The notes: a model not told the origin generated them from the letters alone. A DNA stretch of 64,000 nt from Evernia prunastri (GCA_003184365.1 NKYR01000011.1:186001-250000), one strand, 5' to 3'; positions 45,943-57,865 are shown, numbered from the stretch's first letter. Translations and numbers: made by a program.

Positions 45943-46301
45943 GGCCGGAACCTATTTCTTTCTGTGTCTATCTAGCTTCAAGTATGAGAACGCGGGGGGG
46001 AAGCAAGCAAACAACTGGGCCATGCGATGATGATGACGATGATATCAGGGAAAGAAAAGGAAAAGGTGGTAGGGGCTCGGTTGGGGGAGGGTTGTTCGGG
46101 GAAGAGATTAGAATTAAACTTGACAGGGAGAGCTGACCACCTTACCTTCTAGAAACCCACCCACCCACCAACCAGGCAGAAACAACCCCGCCCCCTATCG
46201 TTCACCTCCCACCCAAACTCTCACCCAAACCCAAAGCGGCCGATAGAAACGCAAAATAGGCAATACAAGGACGTGGTGGCCCTCTAGACTCACCTGCCCC
46301 T

Positions 46302-46362
46302 TCCTACCTCTACCTCTACCTCTACTTACCCCTCTACCTCTACCTCTCCCTACCCCTACCAC
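46302..46362. repeat. (TACCTC)n repeat
   Basis: TACCTC/TACCCC units in an imperfect array. The complementary GAGGTA strand is G-rich. Confidence 0.85.
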
Positions 46363-47255
46363 CACCGACCAACTCAAACCCCCTCCCCTACTCTGCACGC
46401 ACGCACAAACGCACGCACGCATGCAACCTATGCATGTGCAAACGCAGGTGCTCGAACAGCCCGCACCGACTTCGCTTTCCGAGTCTTGGTCTGTGGGTGG
46501 ATGGATGGATGGACGGATGAATAGGAAGCGGCCGGAGCGTCTCGGTCCGGGGGTGTGGAGTTTTTGGGGGTGGTGGGTATGTAGGGAGGGAGAATGGGGG
46601 GGGGAGAAAAAAGGATGAGGTGAGGGGTAGGTCATGGCAGTCTTCGTGGGCTGATGCGGTCTGCACGTCTCTTGTTATGCGGGCTTGTATGAGATATTTA
46701 CGTCTGGGGCGATCAGGTCGATGTGTCAATTTCTCGCTGTGGTGCGGTTACTCGCTCCAGTGGGACTGGGGGTTAGTCGGTCGCATGGTAGAGTGCTCTC
46801 GCGCTACATGAGCATGGCGAGCACGGCTATTTCGCATGTTTCGCATAGTGGGCCTGCAGGCCTGCAATATCGCATAGTGGGCGTGTTTTCGTGTCAGGCA
46901 CGCGTTGGTCAGGAGATTCATGGCTTGTCGGGAGCCCTATCTATATGGGCTGCCCACCAGTGTTGGGCTCCTCATTCGATTCCATCTCTGTCAGAGCCAT
47001 AGCATTCTTTCCCCGCCCGCCCGCACCTGTAAATAGCTTCATTTTCACTCCAGGTATAGCTGAACAAGCATTGGGAGTTTTCCTAGCACTGGGGGGTCTA
47101 CATATGCCTCTTCAGGTAGCTAGCCCCGGTGTTGGGACCCCGCAACACATTTGCACTGTTTTACATGATGACAGGCGAAGACTAATGAATAGCAAAAGAT
47201 GAAAAGAAAAAAAAGGGGGGAAATGTGTCATTTGTAACATTGACAATGCTCTCCT

Positions 47256-49183
47256 TCATCGCCCACTTTTGATGTCATCCGCAATCTTTTCCGCCAGCAT
47301 GTACACCGTGCTCTGCGGCAGCCCCGGCGGCAGGAAAGGAAACGCACTCGCGTCCACGACCCTCAATCCACTGACGCCAAAGACCCTCGCCCTCGAATCC
47401 ACCACGGCGTTCCCGTCCCCCGCCCGGCCCATAGCGCACGTCGCCGAGGCATGATACAGCTCGGACGCGCTCTGCCGGATGAAAGCGAGGATGTCGTCGT
47501 CCGTCCGCACCGAGGGCCCGGGCAATTTTTCCGGCCCGATGGTGACGGCGGCCATGTTCTGGAAGATTTGGCGCGCGCGCTTGAAGGCGGCGAGGGCGAC
47601 CTGGACGTCGGCGGGGTGAGAGAGCCAGTTGGGGCTGATGACGGGCAAGTCGGCCGTGTCGGCGGAGGCGATGGTGACGTTGCCGCGGGATAAAGGGGCG
47701 ATGAGGACGGCGACGATGGAGCCGTAGCTGAAGCCGTCGTGGAGCATCGAGGTCGCCGGTTGGGACGGGTAGCCTAGATACGCGTCGATGGGGATGTAGC
47801 CGACCTCGGGCCAGTCGGAGGGAAAGGCGGAGAGGGAGGCGTTGGTGGCGGCGGAGAGGGCGGATCGGTCGGGGAGCTTCTCGTACGCGGCGTAACCGGC
47901 CGGGTACGTCAGCGGTCCGCTTTGGTTGTTGGTGTACTGCGCTTGTACTTGGGCCGCGTACGCGGGATTCTGGGATATCTGGGAGTTCGTGACGACGTTG
48001 ACTCGGTATGATGGGCCGAAAATGAGGTTGTCCCACATGTTTTGGCCGACACCCGGGAGGTTTGAGATGAGAGGGATGCCGTGCTGCTTCAAGGTATCCG
48101 GAGGCCCGAGACCGGAGACCATCAGTAGCTGAGGAGACTGGAAGGCGCCTGCAGAGAGAATGATCTCTTTGCGCGCGTTAAGTGTGTAGGCAGAGCTGTT
48201 GCTTGTGACCACGACGCCAGTTGCTCGTTTGCTTTGGTTGAACAGGATTTTTTTCGCCAAGGTTCGAGGATACACTTGCAATCTGGAACCGTGTATCTCC
48301 CGGCTCAGAAAAGCGGTTTGTGATGAGGACCGGATTTCGCCTATCGGGTTGATGGTTGAGGGGTACCACGTGGACCCGAAAAGACTGCCAGAATTGAAAC
48401 CGTCGTTGGGTTTGATACCGATGGCCGATAGGCCTTTCTCGCACCAGGACGCGAAGGGAGAAGCCCAATTCGGATATGAGACCTGAAGCGGCCCTTTCAA
48501 AGAATTATCGAAGACGGAGGGATCGTAATTGAGGGTGGTATTGGTGTAACGTTTGGAGTAATTTGGCGGTGTGAATGTTGCACTTTTCTCATAGTATGGC
48601 AAGATATTCTCAAGCGTGTATGTTTCATCCCCCACAGCATCAGCCCACTTCTGAAGGGATTGTTTGGTACCCCTGTATCGATCCTGGTTAGCTACGTGAT
48701 GGCCAGTAACGGTGAGACCTGGCATGCCTCTGATAACCCATATAGTTGCTTGCAGAACTGCCTCCCAAGGTTTTACCTCGTGTGTAGTAAAGCTCCCGAC
48801 CACCCAAGGCCGGTTGAGGGGTTGTCACGAAGCCCCAATCAATCTTGGATGGAACGTCGTCGGGATCTGTATTGACAAAGAGAGGGGCGTCGCCTGGAAT
48901 CTCGCTTGCATTCCCGATGTCGACTTGGTAGAAGCCGCCCGCTTCGATTATAGCAACGCTGTCCCTTGTGCCTTCCGCAAGACGCGCAGCAATTGTAAGG
49001 CCCGCTGTGCCACCGCCGATGACGATGTGGTCGTTATAAGTTAGCCTTCGTAATTTGTTATTGACCAAGATTCTTTCACTCACCGTAAATCGCATCTTGA
49101 TTGGCGACACCGAGTGAAAAGCCTGGGATCTGACCAGCTACAAGGGTTATGACAGCTGGGATTAAGAGCAAGGAACATAGCAT
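47256..49183 (-). CDS. GMC family FAD-dependent oxidoreductase
   Basis: The core is 49095-48728 joined to 48672-47256. It encodes the FAD motif IGGGTAGLTIAARLAEG, RGKTLGGSSASNYM, a QKWADAVGDE segment and LSAGAFQSPQLLMVSGLGP. The active-site histidine is in ELYHASATCAMG, and the C terminus is LRVVDASAFPFLPPG. The usual second catalytic residue (His or Asn in G-H/N-P) is Leu here: GLPQSTVYM. An upstream exon 49183-49084 encodes a signal peptide (MLCSLLLIPAVITLVAG) and ends at a GTGAGT donor. The expected acceptor before DHIVIGGG reads CG instead of AG, so the signal-peptide exon cannot be joined in frame as the sequence stands. The alternative is a start at the ATG 49093-49095 without a signal. 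The second intron is GC-AG or uses a GT nine bases on. Divergent from the P450 at 50598; probable member of the PKS locus. Confidence 0.8.
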
Positions 49184-50597
49184 ATTGAAAGACTCGGAGG
49201 ATGAATTTCCTCCGCTTTGAGAACGGAGAAGGGCATTTTTGTAAGCGAAAAGCGCCTCATATATGGAGAATGAAGTAGGAAAGATACGCGAGAAGGCTCC
49301 ATTAGAGGGATGAGATATGAGATAGATCTAAAGTTGAGCGATGTGGACCGCGACTACAAAATAGCTCCAAGCCAAGGTGGTGTGGAGGGATTCAAAAGGT
49401 CAATGAGGATTGTGGATGGGACATGATCAACTGCTCCATGTTTCGGCAGTGGCAAGATGAGAATTAATTTGACCGAGCGCCCTTGTAATTGTGCCCAAGA
49501 TGTCTGACATACAATTTCAGGTAGGCCGAGGAGAAGGAAAGGGAAGGGGAAAAAGAAGAAGAAGAAGAAGAAGAAGAAGAAGAAGAAGAAGAAGATTATT
49601 GGTCGAGAGTGGTGGTTATGAGGCCAAGGTTATCTGAAAGATGATCGGAAGACTGATGATTAGTAATCCTCAGTACTCTAGATAAGACACTCAAGGTAAT
49701 TTAACCTACTTAAATACCTTACCTGTTAAGATACTGTATTTTATCTTACCTAGCTGAGTAGGTTCAGCCGCAGTGTGCAAGCCACCTGCACGCTCGCCAT
49801 GCGGATCGACGTATGACATGTCCGAGATCTTCCTTGCAAAGTATGCTGCTCATGCAAATGCCAATCCAGATATGCGCATCTCCCCAGCCCCCCCCCCCCC
49901 CGATGCCTTTAGCCATGCCCATCTCTCCCATACACCTTACTTTACCTTAGTCAAAGTACCTTACTTGGCGGCTCGGTCACTCTACCTTACCTAATTTACA
50001 GTAGTGACCGAGAAGCCGACCCCGGACTTGACCGAGCGCCTGAGCTTTATTAGCTCGGTGGGGGTGCTCTACGTCACCTCACCTAAAGCTACCCTACAGG
50101 TGTACCTACTTTGAAGTACCTACCCAACTATTACCCCCAACCTTGCGGAAAAGTTCGACTGAGGCTGGCTGTGATGCCGAGTATTTCCAGTCCCATTTAC
50201 ATGCATTGCATACTCGTATCACTAAGCTCGCTACTGGGTACATCATTACTGAAGTAGGCAAACTGATTGACCAACGAACTTACCCGGACTTGTAAGCAAA
50301 CTTCTCATGGCAATACCCACATTTCCCGTCTAGACAGCAGCTACCATACAATGAAGCTGCGTGCTCGACAATCAAGAATGCTCAAAGGGTTGGACGAGTT
50401 CGATCGGATCATGGTCCATCCTGTTTGCACAAGGTTATCAATCCATTTTCCTGTCCACTTGCTAAATTCGGTACCTTGCTCTCTCTTCTCTTTCTCTTAA
50501 ACGCCATAGATTTACGTAGGTGTCTTGTCTTACTTAGGCCCCTTGTCCTTGGCTGTCCAATATACCTGGCACTCAAGCAAAAAAAAAAATCATCATC
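49184..50597. promoter_or_regulatory. divergent intergenic region with GAA tract and TACCTTAC-type motifs
   Basis: Between the GMC gene (minus) and the first P450 (plus). A GAA array is at 49554-49594. From about 49690 to 50120 the short motif TACCTTAC/TACCTACTT and its complement recur at least a dozen times, with a C-run at 49889-49901. Similar motifs occur upstream of the second P450. Confidence 0.5.
49554..49594. repeat. (GAA)n microsatellite
   Basis: About 13 GAA units on the plus strand, upstream of the GMC gene. Confidence 0.95.
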
Positions 50598-52416
50598 ATG
50601 GAGAGTACCTATGATGCCAACTTCAGTCTCACGGCCTTCTTGGCTCTATCTGTGCTGCTCTATGTGAGGACTGAAATGTACCCACTTGGCTCTTCAGCTG
50701 ACGAAGGCCGTCCAGGTGACGTCCGTGGTCATTTACCGTCTGACCTTCCATCCCCTGGCAAAACATCCAGGTCCGTTCTTAGCCAAGCTCACGGATGCCT
50801 ACTCTGTCTATCAGGCGTGGACAGGACGTCGTCACATCAACTTTTGGAATCTCCACCAGAGATACGGTGATGTCGTGCGCTTCGGACCGAATGACATCTC
50901 CATCAACAGCAACACAGCTCTACCCCAGTTATATCTGGAAAAGAAAAGCACCAAGAAGTCCAAATTTTACACCATCTTCCCCGGTCAAGCCAACATCTTC
51001 AACATAACCGACAGACAGCTCCACGGTCGCAAAAAGAAAATATTGGCTCATGCCTTCTCGGATCAAGCCATGAGAGGGCTCCAGCCTTACGCTTTGGACG
51101 AAATTTCAACGTTTTGCGAGCGCATGATGACTTCCAACCCTGACGGTGACAAGCAATGGTCCGTTGCCATGAACATCGGAAGGTGGACGAATTATATGAC
51201 GTATGATGTCCTCGGCAGCGTCTGCTACGGAAAATCTTTCCGAACACTAGTCGAAGACTCAAATCGCTATATTGTCGATCTCATCAACGGCGTCACAGCG
51301 CCCAATTACACATTGGGGCAAATGCCTGCTCTGAAGAAGCTTGGACTATCCAATCCTTTGTTCACGGGTCGTTTGAGGCAAATAATCCGTTTCGTCAAGT
51401 TTGGTAACAGCCTATATGCGGAGAGAGAAAAGGCTGGTACGAGTACAGGAAGACGTGATTTCTTTCATTACCTTCTCACGGCAAAAGATCCAGACACGGG
51501 AGAAAGTTTAAAAAGTGAAGAGCTTGCGGAGCAGAGCAGAGGCTTCCTGATCGCTGGTAAGTGCTTCATTGTCCACCGGAGATCCCGCAGGTGTTTCGAA
51601 CCAAGGATGAATACGAAGTTAATACACGTATTTGCACGATTCATAGGCGCCGACACAACATCCGTGGCCCTTGCATCATGCTTTTTCTACCTTCTCCGCA
51701 ACCCGGCCACACTCTCCAAACTCACGTCAGAGATCCGATCGAATTTCGCCAAGGTCGAAGACATTGAGCCTGGGTTGGAGTTCTCCAGCTGTCTCTACCT
51801 CCACGCCTGTATCGACGAAGCAATGCGCCTCTCCCCTCCAGTCCCGACCGGCCCTCCTCGTGAAGTCCTCGCGGGCGGAATCACCATCGACGACATCCAC
51901 TACCCCGAGGGGACCGTCCTGAGCGTCCCAACCTACGTGATACAGCGCACCGAGAAATACTACCCGGAGCCCGAAGCCTTCAAGCCCGAGCGCTGGATCG
52001 CGGCGGAATCCGCCGGCGACGGGACCGAGAAAGGCGATCGATCCGAGGCGATCGCTCTGGCGAAGTCGGCCTACTTCCCGTTTAGCCTGGGCCCGAGGAA
52101 GTGCATCGGGCAGCGTCTGGCGTTGCTGCAGATCAGCGTCGCTCTCGCTCGGATGGTGTGGCTCTACGACATGAGGCTGTCTGTGGACGAGGAGTCGGAG
52201 GCGAAGGAAAGAAAAGCCCGACGTAAGTCTGAGCGATCAATCGTCCGTGCGGTTGAAACAAAGGAGAGAGAGAAAAAAATGGCGCACCCTCGGAAAACTG
52301 ACTCTGCAACAGGTACGCAGGTCTCCAGCAAGGTTGAACCCGAGTATCCTCTCTTCGATTACCTCATAGCCGTCAAAGACGGCCCCATGGTTCAATTCAA
52401 GCCAAAGGATATGTGA
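50598..52416 (+). CDS. cytochrome P450 monooxygenase, benzoate-4-hydroxylase/pisatin-demethylase-like
   Basis: Four exons (50598-50663, 50716-51556, 51647-52222, 52313-52416) encode 528 residues. An N-terminal membrane anchor (SLTAFLALSVLLYVTSVVIY) is followed by the proline-rich hinge FHPLAKHPGPF. The I-helix oxygen-binding motif is AGADTTSVAL, interrupted by intron 2. The ExxR is EAMR, the PERW motif is FKPERW, and the heme loop is FSLGPRKCIG with the Cys ligand. All catalytic elements are intact. Introns 2 and 3 are each 90 nt, a multiple of three, and contain no in-frame stop. By family it is an ER-bound oxygenase needing a P450 reductase. Its neighbours (GMC, second P450, PKS) suggest oxidation of a polyketide. 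The substrate is unknown. The start is fixed by the anchor sequence and the first intron. Confidence 0.92.
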
Positions 52417-53058
52417 GGATCAAAGTAGGATGGCGAGGACATCACTTGGCTTAGTATCGTTGACGGGTGGGGGAAGGAGATGAACGGATAGAGAAAAGAG
52501 AGAGGGAGAGGGAGAGGGAGAGGGAGAGGAGAGGGAGAGAGGGCAGAGAGATCATAGTATTTGGAGACGTACACATGACAATCATCTTAGCACGCAAAAT
52601 CTAGAAGTTTACTTTGCCCTGAAAAAAATGCAACCGTCGTACGCCGTAGGTAGGAATGAAAGAGTTCAGAGAAAGCTAAAGTTTTTAGATTTTCTCCGCC
52701 CCCCCCCCCCCCCCCCCCAAAAAGTTTGTAGATGATTCCTTCTGCTTCTTTCAAACGAGAAGAGAGAGAGAGAGAGAGAGGGACAAAAGAAAACATTTAA
52801 ATGAAGAATATTGAGTATTGGTAAAGTACCGATGAAATTAGGGTTTGAAAGATTGTGTTCGTACGCCTGTTGTAAAGCCGGTTTGTGGTTTGTATTCCAT
52901 TGTAATCTCTAGAAATGCCATGCCTCCAGATCCCATGCTCTCTCTCTCTCTCAACTCCCTCTCCATCTCTTGTCTCTCTCCATCTCCCCGTGACAAGCAA
53001 TGAAATAGAAAAGGAAAAACCACCCCTCCCGTCCCTGCTCCATCCCTGCTCCATCCCT
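52417..53058. other. convergent intergenic region with simple repeats
   Basis: Between the 3' ends of the two P450 genes. Contains a GAGAGG array (52499-52543), a run of 20 C (52699-52718), GAGAGA (52760-52780) and CTCTCT tracts (52937-52955). No gene supported. Confidence 0.7.
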
Positions 53059-55075
53059 TCATCGCCTCCGAATGCGAATGTTGACGCCGCTCATCCTCAC
53101 ATTCGCGCCATTGAAAAGAGTCCACTCGCGGTCCGGGTTCTCCAGCACCATCTGCTCCCCGCGCAAAAGATGGCGGAAAAGGTCAGCCATGCAACATCAC
53201 GGAAAAGAAAGAGACAGGCCGATCGCACGGATGTCAAAAAGGAAAAAGGTTCTGCCAGGTTTGAAAAAACCAAAAAACCAACGAAATAAAAAATTGGAAC
53301 AGCCACAACTAACCTCGAAATTCAACATCAGCGCCGGCACGGCTTTGTAGATCTCCACGGCGCTGACGTTCTTGCCCAGGCAGATGTGATCACCGGCCCC
53401 GAATTGAAACATGGTCTTTTCCATCCGCTTGACCTCGTCGGCGCCCGCGAGCCACCGTTCGGGCCGATAGTCATTGGCATCGGCGCCAAAGATGGCGCGG
53501 TCGCGCTGGACGACCCAAGGGTTGACGCCGACGACGGTGCCGGCGGGGATGCGGTGGCCGCAGATCGTAGCGCCGGCGGGGGGCACGATGCGCTCGTAGT
53601 TGAAGCCGAAGGCGGGATGCAGGCGGAAGGCTTCCTGGACGCAGGCGTGGAGGTAGGTCAACGCGTTCGCGGCGGCGAAGGGAGTGATGCGGAAGGGGTA
53701 GGTTGGGTCCTTTGGCGGGAGATGGGTGTCGAGTTCGGACTGCAATTTGGCGTAGCAGCGGGGATGGCGGAGGAGATGGTAGAAGAATGCTGTTAGGGTT
53801 ATGCCGCTACATATGTGAAATTTTATCAGTCGGAGAGTAATGGGGAAGAGGGGTCTGGAGACTATGGGATTCTCACGTTGTCTCGGATCCGGCTATCATC
53901 ATGGAGAGGCTGAGCCCAAGTACCTCTCTCTCCGTGACGATTTCGGGTCGCTCTTGCTTCGCCTTGAGGAACTTGTCGAGCAGGTCTTCTTGATCCGTCG
54001 AATGTTCCTCGCCCTGATAACGCTTTTGTCGCTCTCGCATGTGTCTGATGGCGAAAGGTATGCCGGGGAAGGTGTTACTCGAGATCCAGTCTCGTCTCTC
54101 AAGCCACATCAACACGGGATTGTGTCTTAGAAACACATCCACCGTCGGCATCTGTCCGGCCTATCGCGAGCCACTTGATCTCAGCAATCGTCCCTCTCAA
54201 GTTATCGTCAAAGGTAGAGCAAGGCGAAGGAACGATTGGGTCAGACCCACAATAAAGCCATAGTTTAAGAATGCCTTCACAAAAGCGATGATTCCGTTCA
54301 TGTCTTTGCCCTGCTCAAGGAAACCGTGTCTAACGCTGTATGTTAAATCACCCATGACATCGAACGTAAAATAGAGGAGCCACGTGTGGAAATCGAAGAT
54401 TCCATCTGCATCTGCTTTGTCGGCGAATCTCTCGTTGAGCTCTTTCAAGAAGGCAGATATGGTATTGTCAATCAGAGGCTCATATTTGACCGCGGAGTTC
54501 GAGGTGAAGCTTGCGCCGATTGAGCGGCGGAGGTTGTTGTGCCAGGTCTGGTCAGGGTTGGAGAAGAGCGTGTGTGCGATCTGGCCCTTACCCACGGCAG
54601 CATTGACGGGGTAGTAGTCGGACTTTGATCTAGTCAGCTTGATTCCCGTTGAGTGGTTTCGGTGTTAGTATTCCGGCTGGGATTTGCGTGGGACGCGCTT
54701 CCTTTCGGACGTTGAGGCTTAGGCCCCCGAGGCATTTCAGCTGACCTTTTGGAAATGCTTTCTTGGACCGTAGATATCCCTGATGGCTTCAGGCTGCCGG
54801 AACGACAAGACGTTGGGACCCATTCTCACTACGTCGCCATATTTTTCGTGAACGTGTCTCATTGGCTCTCTGTTACTGTTGCGGTAAGCGTGGCATAATC
54901 GCCAGAAATCGGTGAGGGAAGCCAAGAAGGGGCCGTTGTACTTGTGGAGGCCGTGGTAGTAGTGGAGAGATATCAGTCGGACGATGAGCACGAGGGTGAA
55001 GATGCAGAGCCATGCTCTCACCGTCGTCGGAAGCCAGGATCCCCAGGTAGGGGGTAATGATACTGATGCTAGCAT
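53059..55075 (-). CDS. cytochrome P450 monooxygenase, second copy of the locus
   Basis: Five exons (55075-54746, 54622-54251, 54160-53877, 53806-53314, 53151-53059) encode 523 residues. The membrane anchor (VRAWLCIFTLVLIVRLISL) is near the N terminus. The GDVVRMGPN substrate-entry region is followed by NYGFIAGQMPTVD, which is created by the second splice. The I-helix motif is AGSETTGITL, across intron 3. The ExxR is EAFR, PERW is YRPERW and the heme loop is FGAGDHICLG. The last exon (DREWTLFNGANVRM) completes the C-terminal beta region. All catalytic elements are present. It is in the same broad group as pisatin-demethylase-like CYPs but is clearly divergent from the P450 at 50.6 kb, so they are not recent duplicates. 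Tail-to-tail with that gene and head-to-head with the PKS. Confidence 0.92.
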
Positions 55076-57865
55076 GGCAAGGTGGGACAGAGGCGAGTTC
55101 GCGTGAAGGTACAGATGAAAAGCTGCTGTTTCCCTCCAGCATTGAGTTCTTACTCCTTGAGTTTCATTTTGATTTTTGCTAATGACGCACACAGTGGTCC
55201 GTAGGCTCAGCTCCACATGCCAGCGTGTGCTCTGAGGAAGGATAGAGCAGGCGTCGGAGTTAATGCAATGCAGTGATTCACCTTTTGAGTCAGGCCCATG
55301 ATGGACATAGCGTGGGATGTATGGAAGAGGTGTGAGGTAAGAATGATGGAGATGGCGTGAAATGAGGCAAGTGAGGAGCTGGAAAGGACAGTGGGGAGTA
55401 TGTGCAAGTGTGCATATGGGACGGTGAAGAAATTAAGGTATGTCTCGGTGTACTCCATTCTATGGAGTCAATGAGGGAGGAGATTGGTCTGTTCTGTATA
55501 TCTTGCATCTCGTATTCTCACTGACCTTACTTCTTTACTTAGCTTACCTAGGTAGCTTTCGGCACTGACGAAAATTGGCTTGGAGCTCTTGGCTGTCTCG
55601 GCTATACTACTAGTAGTACCGCATAGTACCTTACTTTACCTAAGTCGCTAAATTAATACCTTACTGTACAAGTTCAACCATTGTAAAGTACATACATCGT
55701 AATCTTTCCGGGATGCCCGCTGGAACCTTCTTGACCAGTGACCGTTCAACTTACAAGCTACAGCTTACCTTCTATATCTATCGTGTTCAACAAGATCATG
55801 AACTCCCCATGTTAGCGAGCGTCTTATGATTTAGGATACCATCCAGTCATTTTGACTGGATGAAAAACAGAATCCTGTACGGTAGTACGATTAATTCGAT
55901 TGCTAGAAGACTTTTTCCTTTGGGGATCTTCAGTTCAAAATCATCATGACCCTTACTACCTACTCCAATGAACTACCTACTCCAATGACTTCCGTAGAGT
56001 AAGTCTCGAAGTATCTCTCTCACCGGTCCAAGCAAATTATCAGCGCAATAAAGTGCCTGTTGTCAGCCGCCACCTCCAGCCCCTAAAACGCCTCGCTGCC
56101 ACTCTTCTAAAACCCGAGAGTATCACCGAGAAATTGGACTTAACCGTTCTTCTCCGAGATCAGAAACACGATAAGGTAGTGTTGATGCGATCCCCCACAA
56201 GGAAAAAAAACATTTCATATTACGAAATGTATAATACGATATCAGTCACAAGGATTTATTACAATCAATGTGCGCTCATCAATTGATATGTTGTCGTTCT
56301 GATAATCCTATGGGGAGGGTCGAATAGTACAGTGCTATGGCTGTTCGCTCACAGGTAATGAAACATCCCAAACGTAAGATTTCTCCCGCTCCTACTCCTG
56401 TATAGATGGATGCCACCAATCCTTCAGATGTATGCCGCACAGACGTGGGATTCTCTACTCTCTGCTTTCCGCTCGATGATAAGATAAGTAAGCGGCCTGT
56501 TGGGGTAAGTGAAGCCGATCACTGAAGCATGCCAAACGGAGAGTGTCCGAGGGTCGATGGGCAGGTGCAGATGGGAAAGTGATGGGAAGTGCATATGCAT
56601 TGATCAGCGGAGTTGGATAGAAATTAAGAAGCCCGCTTAACCATAAAATCAGCGCCATTAGGAATCGTATCTAATACAAACTTAGGTAAATACCTCCAAA
56701 CCCAGAAAGCAAGGTAAGATACCGTATGTATTAGGTAAGCTAAGCTGGCCAATTAAAGTACGAATACTCTCAACAGGTTTTATATACATGTATATTCATG
56801 TACCTCCGAAATTTCTACCTATGTACATGTCTCTGGACCTCGTGTTAGCCTCATGTCGATAGCAGGCAGTTTTATCTCGCTTACTCATCCTTGGTCTCGT
56901 GGGAAGGTGTCTATGTTCAGCTGTCTCCAGCTCTCCGAGACCGCCACCCGCTCCACCATTTCACTTCCTGCTTCAATTCTTCCTACTCACCTTAATTATC
57001 AACTACGGACAAACCCGAAGCCACTTATCTCTCCCGCCTAATTCTGCGACAGCCAGGTCATGCGGTTGCCACCCACCTACGACTTCTTGAGTTGCAATCA
57101 TGCTCACCGTTTCACTGCGATCAGATGAAGTGACCAAATCATGTTCAAAACCGAGACTGACCATCTCATGGTCTTGCTGGCAGCCCTGCTTCGGCCAAGC
57201 CTTTCCATATGCGCAATGCAGTGAACCACATCCCGCATCTGCAGACCCCCTTCTGCATCATTTACACTTTCCAGATCATCATCTCTCGTCTGGTAGTAAA
57301 GGCGTTCACTCCGTCTGATTGGGTACGCTGGATATCTGAACCGCAACGAACCTCCAGTTTCGGGCAAGACCATGTCTCCTGTTCGCAAGTGGTATCCTAA
57401 TCCTTTCTCACAAGGTCCGCGCTACTACCGCATATTGAAAGATTCTCATGTTATACACGTCGATCGAAACGATAGTCTCATCCTCCGAGCACGGATGTCC
57501 GAAGCTCAGCGAGTACCGAGTCTCAGATCTTCGGAAAAGACCGTAACTCTCGTTCACATTACACATATTATCAACAAGTTTCATCAAAGTACTCACGCTG
57601 CTGCAGGTTGAAAGACCCTGATATAGTATGAAATCTCGGAAACCTTACCCTCATTCGACGAAGTACAACCGCTCTTTCTCTGTATCAACATGGTCATGAC
57701 CGCAGATCCTTCCAATAGCTCCTGACAGAGCTTACAAATCATCAGACGCGCGAAGATCAAGACATCTTCTTATATCTAAGTATTTGCATGTTTATCTAGC
57801 AGGAGTTCTTTATTTCTGCCTTTATCCACTGCACTCCAACATCTCGAGATACACTGTTCAACACC
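55076..57865. promoter_or_regulatory. long divergent intergenic region upstream of the PKS
   Basis: 2.8 kb between the second P450 and the PKS start codons. TACCTTAC/TAGGTAAG motifs recur at 55529-55665 and 56685-56745. A perfect 10-bp hairpin lies at 55840-55862. A second inverted repeat ACATTTC/GAAATGT is near 56210-56231. I found no gene in it; a small regulatory protein gene cannot be excluded. Confidence 0.5.
55840..55862. repeat. perfect 10-bp inverted repeat with 3-nt loop
   Basis: CATCCAGTCA at 55840-55849, loop TTT, TGACTGGATG at 55853-55862. It lies in the intergenic region between the P450 and the PKS. Confidence 0.9.

Larger units (their letters stand above)
45224..47255. other. 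intergenic, rich in simple repeats
   Basis: No gene supported. Contents are GACA repeats (45918-45942), TACCTC repeats (46302-46362), ACGC-type repeats (46396-46422), GGAT units (46497-46516) and a direct repeat TCGCATAGTGGGC at about 46843 and 46872 around CCTGCAGG. Long low-complexity open frames on both strands come from these repeats. Confidence 0.6.

Noticed and set aside
46195..46635. 146-codon minus-strand frame with Pro/His and Gly/Arg runs
   Set aside because: Arises from simple repeats (TACCTC, ACGC, GGAT); no domain, no start context.
46770..46850. A-box-like TAGTCGGTCGCATGGTAGAG suggesting a tRNA gene
   Set aside because: No B-box, T arm or acceptor pairing within tRNA distance.
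47275..48036. 253-codon Arg/Pro/His-rich minus-strand frame
   Set aside because: An out-of-frame reading of the GC-rich GMC coding exon; the overlapping frame carries the conserved GMC motifs.
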